A DNA stretch of 64,000 nucleotides from Marinicella sediminis (GTDB taxonomy: Bacteria > Pseudomonadota > Gammaproteobacteria > Xanthomonadales > Marinicellaceae). The notes below the pieces were generated by a model, which saw nothing but the letters and a program-made list of their open reading frames with translations, searched no databases and was not told where the DNA came from. The DNA lies in contig NZ_MVBD01000013.1 in the NCBI RefSeq assembly GCF_002000055.1, forward strand, positions 38,013 to 102,012. Reading direction: 5' to 3'. Position numbers and translations under genes: made by a program. This document shows, piece after piece, positions 37,918 to 47,884 of this stretch (positions within the stretch are counted from its first letter, which is position 1; every line of letters begins with the position of its first letter).

Positions 37918-38773
37918 CTGGCACATTGAATCATTTTTCGACCGGGCAACCGGCACTTTTTCCTACGTGGTGGCTGACCTCACGAATCAGGTGTGCGCGG
38001 TTATAGACTCAGTCCTGAATTACGATCAGGATGCCGGCAAGATCAGCACTGAATCAGCGGATGAAATCATCCGCTACATTGATGATCAGCAACTGACAAA
38101 CCTGTGGCTTTTGGAAACCCATATCCATGCTGATCACATCACCGCCACCCATTACCTCAAACCTAGAATCGGTGGTCGGACTGCCATTGGCAGCGGCATC
38201 AAACAAGTGCTGCCCATGTGGATTCCGGTGTTCAATACCGCCGCAAATACGCCTGCAGATGCTTCCCAGTTTGATCAGTTATTTGATGACGGTGATGTTT
38301 TTCAAATTGGTCAACTGAACGCCAAGGTCATGCTCACACCAGGACACACACCAGCCTGCGCCAGTTACCTCATCAGAGATGCCGTGTTCGTTGGTGACAC
38401 CCTCTTTGCCCCACAATCAGGTACCGCACGGGTTGATTTTCCCGGTGGCAGTGCTCAAAGTTTGTATGACTCCATTCAACGACTGTATGCCTTACCCGAT
38501 CGCACCAGGGTGTTTTTATGCCACGATTATCCCGATGAGGATGCTGCACCCTGCAATCAAATGCTGCTCAAAGAACACAAAGAGAATAATCGCATGCTTA
38601 ATGCACAAACCAGTCTGGCAACCTTTGTCGAAAGGCGGCTGCAACGTGATGGGCAATTATCGGTGCCTAAGCTCATCCTGCCCTCGATTCAGGCCAACAT
38701 GCGTTTGGGCGATCTGGGCGAACCTGATGACAATGGCATTCGGTATTTAAGAATTCCACTCAACCAACTCTGA
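37910..38773 (+). CDS. ETHE1/persulfide-dioxygenase-like metallo-hydrolase
   Basis: 287 residues from ATG 37910. Metallo-beta-lactamase fold with THIHADHITATHYL near 72-85 (H-x-H-x-D-H), further ligand His in LTPGHTPACASYLI near 148, Asp in FVGDTLFAP near 166, and His in VFLCHDYP near 208. The single-Fe ETHE1/Blh pattern suggests sulfur (persulfide) oxidation, though some members are glyoxalase II-like. It has an 8-bp overlap with the Nudix gene. A link to sulfide detoxification is inference, as no sulfur-oxidation genes are beside it. Confidence 0.82.
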   Translation: MTDWHIESFFDRATGTFSYVVADLTNQVCAVIDSVLNYDQDAGKISTESADEIIRYIDDQQLTNLWLLETHIHADHITATHYLKPRIGGRTAIGSGIKQVLPMWIPVFNTAANTPADASQFDQLFDDGDVFQIGQLNAKVMLTPGHTPACASYLIRDAVFVGDTLFAPQSGTARVDFPGGSAQSLYDSIQRLYALPDRTRVFLCHDYPDEDAAPCNQMLLKEHKENNRMLNAQTSLATFVERRLQRDGQLSVPKLILPSIQANMRLGDLGEPDDNGIRYLRIPLNQL

Positions 38774-38838
38774 TCCTCCGGCCTGTAAGACAGATTGAAA
38801 ATCTGAGAGACTGGTGCATCACATTTCTGGGCAGACCC

Positions 38839-40029
38839 TTACTGCTGAGGTTGCAGTACCACAGCCGGTACATGAACACGACCATCCATCAATATCCGGG
38901 CACTGCGACTCATGATGACTTTAGCCGCTGTCCACTGACCTTTAATCTGCGTCACTTCAGCCCCGACTTTAAGGGTACCTGAGGGATGCCCAAAACGCAC
39001 GGCTGTGCGGTTACCGCCACCCGCTGCCAGATTGACCAATGTGCCGGGAATGGCTGAGGCAGTGGCAATCGCCACGGCGGCCGTACCCATCATGGCATGG
39101 TGCAACAGCCCCATCGACATGGCCCGGACATTCAAATCAATATCCACCTCTGAAACAGGCTTGCCACTGGAAGACTGATAAGCTTTGGCAGGCGCAACGA
39201 TTGCCACCTTGGGTGTGTGCTGACGGCTTGCAGCCTCTTCCACTGAATGAATAAGGCCCATTTTGATGGCTCCATGAGCCCGGATGGTTTCAAACCTGCT
39301 CAACGCATCCCCATCACCATTGATGTCACCTTGCAGCTCTGTACCCTGATAACCCAGGTCTGAAGCATTGAGGAAAATCGTTGGAATGCCAGCATTGATC
39401 AGGGTGGCTTGAAATGTACCTATTCCCGGCACCTCCAGTTGATCAATCAACTGGCCGGTAGGAAACATTGCTGCATCCCCCACCGGATCAACAAATTCAA
39501 TCTTTACTTCAGCTGCCGGAAAAGTCACACCATCCAACTCAAAATCTCCGGTTTCCTGAACTTCACCGGCAGTGATGGGCACATGAGCCACGATGGTTTT
39601 TTCAATGTTAACCTGCCAGATTCTAACCACAGCTACCCCGTCCTCAGGTATTCTGGATTCGTCTACCAGACCACTGCGAATAGCAAATGCGCCCACAGCT
39701 GCCGTCAGGTTGCCACAGTTGCCACTCCAGTCAACAAAGGCCTTGTCAATCGCGACCTGGCCAAACAGGTAATCCACATCATGATCTGCATGATTACTTT
39801 TTGACAATATGACTGTTTTGGAAGTGCTGGAGGTGGCGCCTCCCATTCCATCAGTCTGTTTGCCATAGGGGTCAGGACTGCCGATCACCCTGAGTAATAA
39901 TTGGTCACGCACCGGACCTGGCTTCTGAGCAGCCTCAGGCAGATCATTGAGGTTAAAAAACACCCCTTTTGAAGTGCCTCCCCGCATGTAGGTGGCTGGC
40001 ACCTGTATTTGTGGTTGATGTATTGTCAT
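38839..40029 (-). CDS. prpF: 2-Methylaconitate cis-trans isomerase PrpF
   Basis: About 396 residues. Isomerises the methylaconitate made by AcnD in the methylcitrate pathway of propionate breakdown. Family motifs are VPATYMRGGTSKGVFF near the start, SPDPYGKQTDGMGGATSSTSK near 55-75 and DWSGNCGNLTAAVGAFAI near 100, with the catalytic Cys/Lys region visible. ATG 40029 (MTIHQP) fits best; an in-frame start 16 codons upstream would overlap the peptidase gene. The partner acnD lies two genes upstream on the same strand, separated by an unrelated peptidase gene. Confidence 0.93.
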   Translation of the reverse strand: MTIHQPQIQVPATYMRGGTSKGVFFNLNDLPEAAQKPGPVRDQLLLRVIGSPDPYGKQTDGMGGATSSTSKTVILSKSNHADHDVDYLFGQVAIDKAFVDWSGNCGNLTAAVGAFAIRSGLVDESRIPEDGVAVVRIWQVNIEKTIVAHVPITAGEVQETGDFELDGVTFPAAEVKIEFVDPVGDAAMFPTGQLIDQLEVPGIGTFQATLINAGIPTIFLNASDLGYQGTELQGDINGDGDALSRFETIRAHGAIKMGLIHSVEEAASRQHTPKVAIVAPAKAYQSSSGKPVSEVDIDLNVRAMSMGLLHHAMMGTAAVAIATASAIPGTLVNLAAGGGNRTAVRFGHPSGTLKVGAEVTQIKGQWTAAKVIMSRSARILMDGRVHVPAVVLQPQQ

Positions 40030-40051
40030 GGTTGTTGTTTTGGTGTCATTA

Positions 40052-42427
40052 TCAGGGGCTGTCAAAAGAATCAGCAAATATTAAATCAGGCAGTATAGTT
40101 AAAGGTGCGGATATATTCACATCATCGATGTGCCAGCCATCACGCGTGACACTGCTGTCACTGGTTACCCGGAAGCGGATATAAACAGTTGCTGCAGATG
40201 AGTAATCTTGCAGGTCAAAAATGGCTTCAGACCAAACACCCGCAGGACTGGCTCCACTGAAAGCCTGCAATTGAGTCCAGCTTTGATTATCAATGGAAAT
40301 TTCCACCCGTCCATAATCAAAATTACTTTCAAAATCATACTGATGCCTGAATGACAAGCTGGCATTGCTGACTTGTGAAAAGTCGATGGCAGCTGAAGTC
40401 AATGATTGATCTGTGCTGTTGTCATAATCGCCACTTTCACTGTCAGTCCAGGCATGCGTTGGGCTGTGAGCGGCTTCGGTTGACAACACCCATTGACCGC
40501 CAGGCTGCCAGTCCTGTATACCCGACTCTCCATCAAACGCATACACTGAGACCAATGGAATCAAGCTGAAATCCTGCTGGCTGGAATCACCATTGGCCAC
40601 CTCCACAGCACTGATTTGTACGGGTAAATACCCTGGTATATCAACCATCAGATCATACGTCCCTGGTGGCAATTGCAACTGGTACTCACCCAATGGGTCG
40701 GTGATGACCTGATAGTCATTCAAATAAACCGTTACACCAGCCAGTGGTGCTCCGGTTGAACGGTCAGTCACCGTTCCGTTAATCAGGGGTGCTGTCAAGG
40801 GATCAATGACATCCAGGAACACAGCGCTGACCGCTCCCCAATGACCATCAGCATCTTTGGCGCGCACGTAGATTAAGTGCTGACCTGCAGCAAAGCCTTG
40901 GGTGTCAACACTGCCTTCAATGGGTTCCTGAGGAGCGTCAAATGCGCCATCTGCGGGCGCCATGGCAACCACTGAAGCACTGTTATCCCAGGGCGGTGTG
41001 GCCACTGAATACTGCGCTTCACTGACGTTCTGTGACGGTTCTGTACCACCACCAGTCAGGTATCGCTGATCATCAGCGATGGCATGCAACTGAACCAAAT
41101 CACCAGCGGTAAATGGGGTCATAAACGGCGACAAATTGGTCACATCAGGGCCCAATGCAATGCGGTAAGGCTGACGGGAAGCTTTGGCAGCATAAATCAA
41201 TGCCGGTAGATTTTGTGGCACGATGGACTGTTCAAAAAATCCACAATCCTCAAAAAATGCCGTGCCCAGTTCCAAGGTGTACCCCGGAACACCAAACCGC
41301 CCGTATGCATAATCTTTGGTGGCGCCATCCACAGTTCCCAGGCTCCCCAACTGAGGGCGATAACCATTGTGAAAAGCCATTTTACGGGCCAGTGACAAGA
41401 TGCCATCACCATTGGGAGGAGGCGTATTTGTAAATCCCCAGGAAGAAAGAATCACTTCACCAAAACTGTGAATATCCAAAAACACACCTGTGGTGTCTGT
41501 TGGCGCCAAATCAGTCAGGTCATCGTCCCGGTAATCAATGAACAGCTGATCCATGTAGTTCTGCATGCCGATGGTTTCCGGCTCAGATGCTGCAGCTGGC
41601 CCCCGAAATGTCTGATCACAGGCATTGGTGGTTGAACCACCACAACACCCCCACTGAAAAGAAAAATTTCGGTTCAGATCAATGCCCCGGCTGTTGCTGT
41701 TAGGACAAAAGTTATTGTTGGCATTTTTACGCCAGGAAAGCCCGGTTTCAGCCATTTTTCGACCATCTGGATTGGCCTGTAACAACAGGTGTATGTCATG
41801 GTGATCCACCAACCAGGTGGCATCCGCATCCTGACCGTATTCACCCAGCAACCATTCAGCAAATCGGGTTACCAACTCTGCATTGGCATACTCGCGGGCA
41901 TGGACACCACTGGTGACCAGTAACGGAGGTTTGGTACCGGTGATGTGCTGGTTACTGATGCGCAATATCTGAAGATCATAGCCCAAGGCCACATCCTGTG
42001 TCTTCACCCACGAATCCCCCACGTCAATCCAACTGGCCAAATCCGGATGCTCATTGACCAACGAAGTGGCTGTGGCAAATGTTTCTTCCACTGTCCGGTA
42101 ACAAGCAAAGCCAGCAATCCCCCCACCTGACGGACTATTCTGCTGGCGCTGATTGGTCGTCAGTGCACGTTGCAGACGGGCACTTCCAGCGACATCAGTT
42201 TGCACTTCAAATTGCTGGTTTTTCAACCAGCTCAGTTCGGTGCCGCTGACTTCCAGTTTGACCACCTGGTCCTTGTGTTCAAGCTGGAAATGGTCAAATG
42301 CCTCAGCCAATTGTTTCAGTTGATGCTGGTCCTGATATTTGACTTTAATCAGCCACCGGTCTGTCGGGTCAGCATGGCTGTATACCGCCATCCACATCAG
42401 CAAACAACTGATCATCCACTTATTCAT
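40052..42427 (-). CDS. Secreted M14 zinc carboxypeptidase, multidomain
   Basis: 791 residues with signal peptide (ISCLLMWMAVYSHA) and N-terminal prodomain. The M14 catalytic domain spans about 110-430: Zn ligands HAREYANAE near 170, substrate Arg/Asn in GIDLNRNFSFQWG, second Zn His in VFLDIHSFGEV, and catalytic Glu in YTLELGTAFFEDC. A carboxypeptidase-regulatory-like beta domain follows (INGTVTDRSTGAPLAGVTVY), then a C-terminal jelly-roll (AIDFSQVSNASLSFRHQYDF) and tail LIFADSFDSP. Probably extracellular and nutritive. Placed between acnD and prpF with no functional link that I can see. Confidence 0.9.
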   Translation of the reverse strand: MNKWMISCLLMWMAVYSHADPTDRWLIKVKYQDQHQLKQLAEAFDHFQLEHKDQVVKLEVSGTELSWLKNQQFEVQTDVAGSARLQRALTTNQRQQNSPSGGGIAGFACYRTVEETFATATSLVNEHPDLASWIDVGDSWVKTQDVALGYDLQILRISNQHITGTKPPLLVTSGVHAREYANAELVTRFAEWLLGEYGQDADATWLVDHHDIHLLLQANPDGRKMAETGLSWRKNANNNFCPNSNSRGIDLNRNFSFQWGCCGGSTTNACDQTFRGPAAASEPETIGMQNYMDQLFIDYRDDDLTDLAPTDTTGVFLDIHSFGEVILSSWGFTNTPPPNGDGILSLARKMAFHNGYRPQLGSLGTVDGATKDYAYGRFGVPGYTLELGTAFFEDCGFFEQSIVPQNLPALIYAAKASRQPYRIALGPDVTNLSPFMTPFTAGDLVQLHAIADDQRYLTGGGTEPSQNVSEAQYSVATPPWDNSASVVAMAPADGAFDAPQEPIEGSVDTQGFAAGQHLIYVRAKDADGHWGAVSAVFLDVIDPLTAPLINGTVTDRSTGAPLAGVTVYLNDYQVITDPLGEYQLQLPPGTYDLMVDIPGYLPVQISAVEVANGDSSQQDFSLIPLVSVYAFDGESGIQDWQPGGQWVLSTEAAHSPTHAWTDSESGDYDNSTDQSLTSAAIDFSQVSNASLSFRHQYDFESNFDYGRVEISIDNQSWTQLQAFSGASPAGVWSEAIFDLQDYSSAATVYIRFRVTSDSSVTRDGWHIDDVNISAPLTILPDLIFADSFDSP

Positions 42428-42527
42428 TCATCCCACCTCTTATAGCTGTTTTTATTGTTGTTTTTATATTGAGTTCATTCATGATGCCCTGATACCCCGC
42501 CAGGAGCGAGGTTTCAAGTCAATCAGA

Positions 42528-45119
42528 TCAGCCATTGGCACTGAGAAAATCATTGGCAAATCGCTGTAAAACTCCTCCAGCTTCATAAATGGACACTTCT
42601 TCTGCCGTATCAAGGCGTGATTTAACCGCTATGGTCAGTTGTTCACCATTGCCCCGTGTCATCACCACAGACATCATAGCTCCCGGTGAAATGTCTCCCT
42701 GTACATCAAAAGTTTCGCTCCCGTCAATGGCATATGATTTTCGGGTTTCATCATTGGTGAATTCCAGTGGCAAAACCCCCATACCGATCAAATTGGTTCG
42801 ATGGATGCGCTCAAAACCTTCGGCGACGATGACTTCCACACCGGCCAGGCGCACGCCTTTGGCTGCCCAATCTCGCGATGAACCTTGTCCATAATCTGCA
42901 CCAGCGATGATGATCAACGGTTGGCTGCGCTCCATATATGCTTCGATGGTTTCCCACATGCGCATCACCTCACCTTCCGGTTCCAGCCTGGCAAGCGACC
43001 CCTGTATGATGTTGCCTTGTTCATCCAACACCATTTCATTGAGCAGTTTCGGGTTGGCAAAAGTGGCTCGCTGAGCCGTCAGGTGATCACCCCGGTGAGT
43101 GGCATATGAATTGAAATCTTCTTCGGGCAAACCCATTTTGGCGAGGTACTCACCTGCTGCACTGGATGCCTGGATGGCATTGGAAGGTGACAGGTGATCG
43201 GTGGTGATGTTATCACCCAACACGGCCAGAGGCCGCATTCCCCGCATGGTTCGCTCCTTGGCCAATGCACCTTCCCAGTAAGGTGGTCGCTGGATGTAAG
43301 TGGACCTGGTGTCCCAGTCGTACAAAGGGGGGGTGTGTTTGCTGATGATGTCCTGGATATTGAACATTGGCTCATAGACCTGGGTGAAATGCTCCGGTTT
43401 AACGCTGTCAGCAATGACCTGGTTAACCTCTTCATCGCTGGGCCAGATGTCTTTGAGTCTTACTTCATTCCCATCCTGATCGATGCCCAAAACGTCTTTT
43501 TCAATATCAAAACGGATGGAACCGGCTATCGCGTATGCCACCACCAGGGGTGGCGATGCCAGGAACGCTTCACTGGCATATGGATGGATCCGGCCGTCGA
43601 AATTACGGTTGCCAGAAAGCACTGCAGTGGCATACAACTTACGTTCAATGAGCTCTTGTTTGATCTCCGGTTTCAGGGCGCCAGACATGCCATTACACGA
43701 GGTACATGCATAACCAACCACACCAAAACCCAGGTCTTCCAATTCAGGCAACAATTCAGCTTCCTCAAGGTACAGGGTCACCGCCTTAGAGCCAGGAGCC
43801 AGCGAGGTTTTAACCCATGGCTTTCGGGTCAGGCCCAGGCGATTGGCATTACGTGCCAGTAAGCCAGCTGCAATCATGTTTCTTGGGTTAGAGGTGTTGG
43901 TGCAGCTGGTGATTGCCGCAATGATACAGGCCCCATCGGGCATCAGCCCATTTTCACTGTGATAATCGCCTGATATACCTTTGGCTGCGAGTTCCTTTAC
44001 TGCCACCCGGGCATGCGGATTAGATGGGCCGGCGATGTTTCGCTCAACTTGCGACATATCAAATGTCAACACCCGCTCATATTTGGCACAGGTCATTTGA
44101 TCCGCCCATAACCCGGTGTGTCTGGCATACTGCTCAACCAGCTTAACCTGCTCATCATCGCGACCGGTCAGGCGCAGGTAATCAGTGGTTTGCAGATCAA
44201 TGTAGAACATGGCTGCAGTGGCACCAAATTCAGGTGTCATGTTAGAAATAGTGGCCCGCTCACCCAGGGTCATGGCATCGGCACCCGTGCCATAGAATTC
44301 CAGGTAACTGGACACCACTTTTTCGTTTCGTAAAAATTCTGTCAAAGCCAGTACTATGTCAGTACTGGTGATGCCCGGTCCGGCCTTGCCTGTCAATTCC
44401 ACACCTATGATGTCAGGCAGGCGCATATATGATGCGCGTCCCAGCATCACACTCTCTGCTTCCAGGCCACCAACACCAACTGAAATCACTCCCAGGGCAT
44501 CTACCATTGGGGTGTGACTGTCGGTGCCAACCAGGGTATCCGGAAAGGCCACACCATCTTGTATTTGTACCACTGGTGACATACGTTCCAGATTGATCTG
44601 ATGCATGATGCCATTTCCAGGGGGCACGACATTGACGTTTTTAAACGCATTTTTACACCAGTTGATAAAACGAAAACGGTCTTTGTTACGGCGGTCTTCA
44701 ATGGCCCGGTTCTTTTCAAAGGCGTCTTTTTCAAAGCCGGCATGTTCCACAGCCAGTGAGTGATCAACAATTAACTGAGTGGGCACCACTGGGTTGATTT
44801 GTGAAGGATCACCTCCTTTTTCAGCAATCGCATCCCGCAACCCTGCCAGGTCTACAAAAGCGGTTTGGCCCAAAATGTCATGACACACCACCCGCGCCGG
44901 AAACCAGGGAAAATCCAGGTCCTTGCGTCGTTCGATGATTTGTCGCAATGAGTCTTCCAGCTGTTCAGGCGGACAGCGTCGCACCAGGTTTTCAGCCAGG
45001 ACTTTGGAAGTATATGGCAATTCAGCATAGGCACCTTCCTGAATGGCTTCAACAGCAGCCTGGGCATCAAAGTACTCAAGATCAGTACCAGGTAGGTTTT
45101 TACGGTATTGGTTGTTCAT
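42528..45119 (-). CDS. acnD: 2-Methylisocitrate/2-methylcitrate dehydratase AcnD
   Basis: 863 residues, Fe-S aconitase-family enzyme of the methylcitrate cycle. Very close to AcnD patterns at NLPGTDLEYFDAQAAVEAIQ, YTSKVLAENLVRRCPPEQL, DFPWFPARVVCHDILGQTA and GTDSHTPMVDALGVISVG. Cluster cysteines are in ITSCTNTSNP and YACTSCNGMSG. The C-terminal swivel domain has GADYGQGSSRDWAAKG. AcnD needs PrpF, which is encoded at 38.8-40.0 kb. prpB and prpC are not in the window. Confidence 0.95.
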   Translation of the reverse strand: MNNQYRKNLPGTDLEYFDAQAAVEAIQEGAYAELPYTSKVLAENLVRRCPPEQLEDSLRQIIERRKDLDFPWFPARVVCHDILGQTAFVDLAGLRDAIAEKGGDPSQINPVVPTQLIVDHSLAVEHAGFEKDAFEKNRAIEDRRNKDRFRFINWCKNAFKNVNVVPPGNGIMHQINLERMSPVVQIQDGVAFPDTLVGTDSHTPMVDALGVISVGVGGLEAESVMLGRASYMRLPDIIGVELTGKAGPGITSTDIVLALTEFLRNEKVVSSYLEFYGTGADAMTLGERATISNMTPEFGATAAMFYIDLQTTDYLRLTGRDDEQVKLVEQYARHTGLWADQMTCAKYERVLTFDMSQVERNIAGPSNPHARVAVKELAAKGISGDYHSENGLMPDGACIIAAITSCTNTSNPRNMIAAGLLARNANRLGLTRKPWVKTSLAPGSKAVTLYLEEAELLPELEDLGFGVVGYACTSCNGMSGALKPEIKQELIERKLYATAVLSGNRNFDGRIHPYASEAFLASPPLVVAYAIAGSIRFDIEKDVLGIDQDGNEVRLKDIWPSDEEVNQVIADSVKPEHFTQVYEPMFNIQDIISKHTPPLYDWDTRSTYIQRPPYWEGALAKERTMRGMRPLAVLGDNITTDHLSPSNAIQASSAAGEYLAKMGLPEEDFNSYATHRGDHLTAQRATFANPKLLNEMVLDEQGNIIQGSLARLEPEGEVMRMWETIEAYMERSQPLIIIAGADYGQGSSRDWAAKGVRLAGVEVIVAEGFERIHRTNLIGMGVLPLEFTNDETRKSYAIDGSETFDVQGDISPGAMMSVVMTRGNGEQLTIAVKSRLDTAEEVSIYEAGGVLQRFANDFLSANG

Positions 45120-45198
45120 AATTTAAATCCTTTGTGAGTGTGATGAGCCAACCATCAATTTTAACCGTTTTTATCCACGCGCACAGCAAAAGACCGGC

Positions 45199-45230
45199 AA
45201 AAAAAAAGCCCGAATCAATGGATTCGGGCT
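45199..45230 (-). terminator. Terminator after the subtilase gene (minus strand)
   Basis: AGCCCGAATC (45207-45216) pairs with GATTCGGGCT (45221-45230), with a 4-base loop. On the minus strand it is followed by an 8-T run. It ends the transcript of the subtilase before acnD. Confidence 0.9.
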
Positions 45231-45253
45231 TTGATCTGATTAAAACACTCTGA

Positions 45254-47647
45254 TCAGTCAGAAGGTGGAGTACCACCATACGGCAATGACTGGTTAACAG
45301 ATACCGTGATGACCAAATCTGGCGACAGGTTATTGTCATCACTGATGATCACCCGACCAAACGACATGCCATCGGCAGTGGTCGGAATGGTGCCATTGGC
45401 TTCAATGGTGATCACTTGATCAGTGGCTGGTACAAAGGTTCCGCCATCCAGATCATTGACGAAAATCAAATCCGCATTGAGGGTACTGAAGTTACTTGGT
45501 GTGACCGTGATGTTCCAGGCAGGATCATCGGTTTCAGTGGTTACAGTCCAAGTGGTATCAGCAGCCAGTTTGGGCGTCAGGGTACGGGTCCAGGAACAAG
45601 AAGCACCACAGGTTGAGTTTCTCGCACTTGGCAGATTCAAGGTTTTGGGGTCACCACCTGAATTCGGGTCAGCTGCCAGGAAGTTGGCAAATGTTTCGTT
45701 CATCACCATACCTGCCAATGGCGCCAAAGCCATATCGACACGACCGGTTCCAACGTCATCATGATCTACGTCAGTGGAATTGTCTTCCTTACGACCAGTC
45801 AGGTCTGCAGTCATCATCATGGCAGATTTAATTTCAGGTACGGTCCAGCTTGGGTGAACATCCTTCATCAAGGCTCCGGCACCGGCCACGTGAGGGCCTG
45901 ACATTGAAGTACCACTGAGGAAACCCACTTCGCCAACCCCACCAGGGGTTGAAACGTCGTCATTCACAGCAGCCACCACACTGACGCCTGGGGCAGTGAT
46001 GCTGGGTTTGGTCACATCAAATGACAAATTTGGACCACGCAGACTGAATCCAGCAAGGACGTCACCAACCGCAGGATTGCCACCATTGGTGTTGTTGACG
46101 ATACTGGCCATGTGATTGGAACCGGTACTCAACCAGGTTTTCACTTTGTTGCCATTGACAATTCTCAATTGAACCGCAGGAATCACGTGAAAGTCTGCCA
46201 CCAGCGTGTTCGCCGCAGGATCGACGTTGGCCAATACAAATCCAGCCGCTCCACCAGCTGCCACATTCGCACCTTTCTGTACCCGGGCAATGGCGCCACG
46301 ATCACAGACCACAATCTCACCATTGGTCCAGGTGCCTGCAGGGAACGGATTCAGACATTGTTCCGGATCAGGATCACCATTAGAAAAGTCACCGGCATAA
46401 ACAATCGGTGCAGGACCGTATCCAGAGGTGTTACTTTGACCCACTAATGTTGGAGTGATCGCGGTGTCACCACCAGTGAAATTGGTTAATTGCCGGGTAC
46501 CATCGCGGTCATGTGTACTGGCCGCGACAGTGGTTACCCATGGGCCGATGTGACTCACATCAGCGATGGGGTTGGTGTTATTGGCTCTGGTATTACCGGC
46601 ACTGGCGGCAACAAAGATACCTGCGTCAACAGCATCCAAAAACATACGGTCGGCATCAAACCAAGGGTTGTTACCACCAGAAATAGAGTAGTTGATCACA
46701 TCAACACCGTCCTGAATGGCACGGTCAATACCGGCAGAAACAGTTGCACAATTGGTAGCACCACAAACATCATATGCAATCAGATTGGCATGCGGTGCAA
46801 CACCTGAGATCTGATCCAAAGCAATGTTCTGGCCTGTACCTGGATCGAAAAAGGGACCGTCCCAAACATTACCAACTGCGGTACTGGCAGTATGTGAACC
46901 GTGCCCGCCTCCATCTTCAGGAGCCGTGCCATCGTTCTCAAATCCCCAGGCACCAATCAGTTTGCTGTTACAGGTAATTTCACCAAACGGAGGGGCAATA
47001 CCGTCATTGTCACCACCCACACAGTGGCCAACATAGTTACCGTCACCGTATGGATTGGTATGTACATAACCATCCACAGGACCAACAGCAGCAAAAGAAG
47101 GATGATCTGAATTCACACCCGTATCAATGACACCAACCACAATGCCCTCACCTTTATGAGGCAGATTGGTATGAGGTACAGAAGTACCGGACCACACATC
47201 ATCGGCATTGATCCAACGGGGACCTCGCTCTGTATCCAGTTCATAAACGGGTTCAGCAGTCACGCTTTTGACATTGGGTAAAGCACGCAATTGGCTGGCT
47301 TCAGCTGTACTTAATGAAAGCATGACACCATGATAAAGGGCCTTGTAATGGTAGATCGGTTTGGTGGATCGGCTCAAAGCCTGATTGATCTCAGTCATGC
47401 GCTCTGCCTTGACTTGTTTCAAATAGTCACCGTAGGCCAGCACAGGAGCTGAACGTGCAGCAAAACCACCGCTGGCACTGGCTTTCAGTTTGGCCGGCGC
47501 CGTGGCTGCCAGGTTATTGATACCACCCTGATAGGACAACAAACCGTCGTCATGAAACTTGACAACATAGTTGACCCTGCCGTCGTCAGCAGCGACCGCA
47601 AAACTGACCAACGTCAGGATGAATGTGATGGGGATAAATTTAAGCAT
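45254..47647 (-). CDS. Secreted subtilisin-like serine protease (S8) with PA domain
   Basis: 797 residues: signal peptide (FILTLVSFAVAADD), an I9-type propeptide to about 120, and a catalytic domain with Asp in VVGVIDTGVNSDHPSF near 170, His in GGHGSHTASTAVGN near 247 and Ser in LSGTSMSGPHVAGAGAL near 580. A protease-associated domain (PIVYAGDF to AAGFVLAN) is inserted between His and Ser. A C-terminal fibronectin-like domain follows. Likely an extracellular digestive enzyme. Monocistronic, with a strong terminator. It is divergent from the sugar dehydrogenase gene across a 237-bp AT-rich gap. Confidence 0.94.
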   Translation of the reverse strand: MLKFIPITFILTLVSFAVAADDGRVNYVVKFHDDGLLSYQGGINNLAATAPAKLKASASGGFAARSAPVLAYGDYLKQVKAERMTEINQALSRSTKPIYHYKALYHGVMLSLSTAEASQLRALPNVKSVTAEPVYELDTERGPRWINADDVWSGTSVPHTNLPHKGEGIVVGVIDTGVNSDHPSFAAVGPVDGYVHTNPYGDGNYVGHCVGGDNDGIAPPFGEITCNSKLIGAWGFENDGTAPEDGGGHGSHTASTAVGNVWDGPFFDPGTGQNIALDQISGVAPHANLIAYDVCGATNCATVSAGIDRAIQDGVDVINYSISGGNNPWFDADRMFLDAVDAGIFVAASAGNTRANNTNPIADVSHIGPWVTTVAASTHDRDGTRQLTNFTGGDTAITPTLVGQSNTSGYGPAPIVYAGDFSNGDPDPEQCLNPFPAGTWTNGEIVVCDRGAIARVQKGANVAAGGAAGFVLANVDPAANTLVADFHVIPAVQLRIVNGNKVKTWLSTGSNHMASIVNNTNGGNPAVGDVLAGFSLRGPNLSFDVTKPSITAPGVSVVAAVNDDVSTPGGVGEVGFLSGTSMSGPHVAGAGALMKDVHPSWTVPEIKSAMMMTADLTGRKEDNSTDVDHDDVGTGRVDMALAPLAGMVMNETFANFLAADPNSGGDPKTLNLPSARNSTCGASCSWTRTLTPKLAADTTWTVTTETDDPAWNITVTPSNFSTLNADLIFVNDLDGGTFVPATDQVITIEANGTIPTTADGMSFGRVIISDDNNLSPDLVITVSVNQSLPYGGTPPSD

Positions 47648-47884
47648 TGAGACAGAACTCCTCTTTTTGTGTTAAATGGGTATGAAATGTGAACGATATA
47701 TAATCATTTTTATTTCAGAATATCAACAAATTCAGTAATTTTTGAAGCATTATCCACCACAACAGTTTGTCAGCTTATGATCTTTTAACAAAACCAATGA
47801 CCGAATTGTCATGTATCAAGCGGATTTACACGCCAATTCCACAGGATTAAATTACAATAAAGATTTTGTAGCCGGAAACAGACA

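Noticed and set aside
43194..43862. 222-residue plus-strand frame
   Set aside because: Antisense shadow of acnD, with no recognisable domain.
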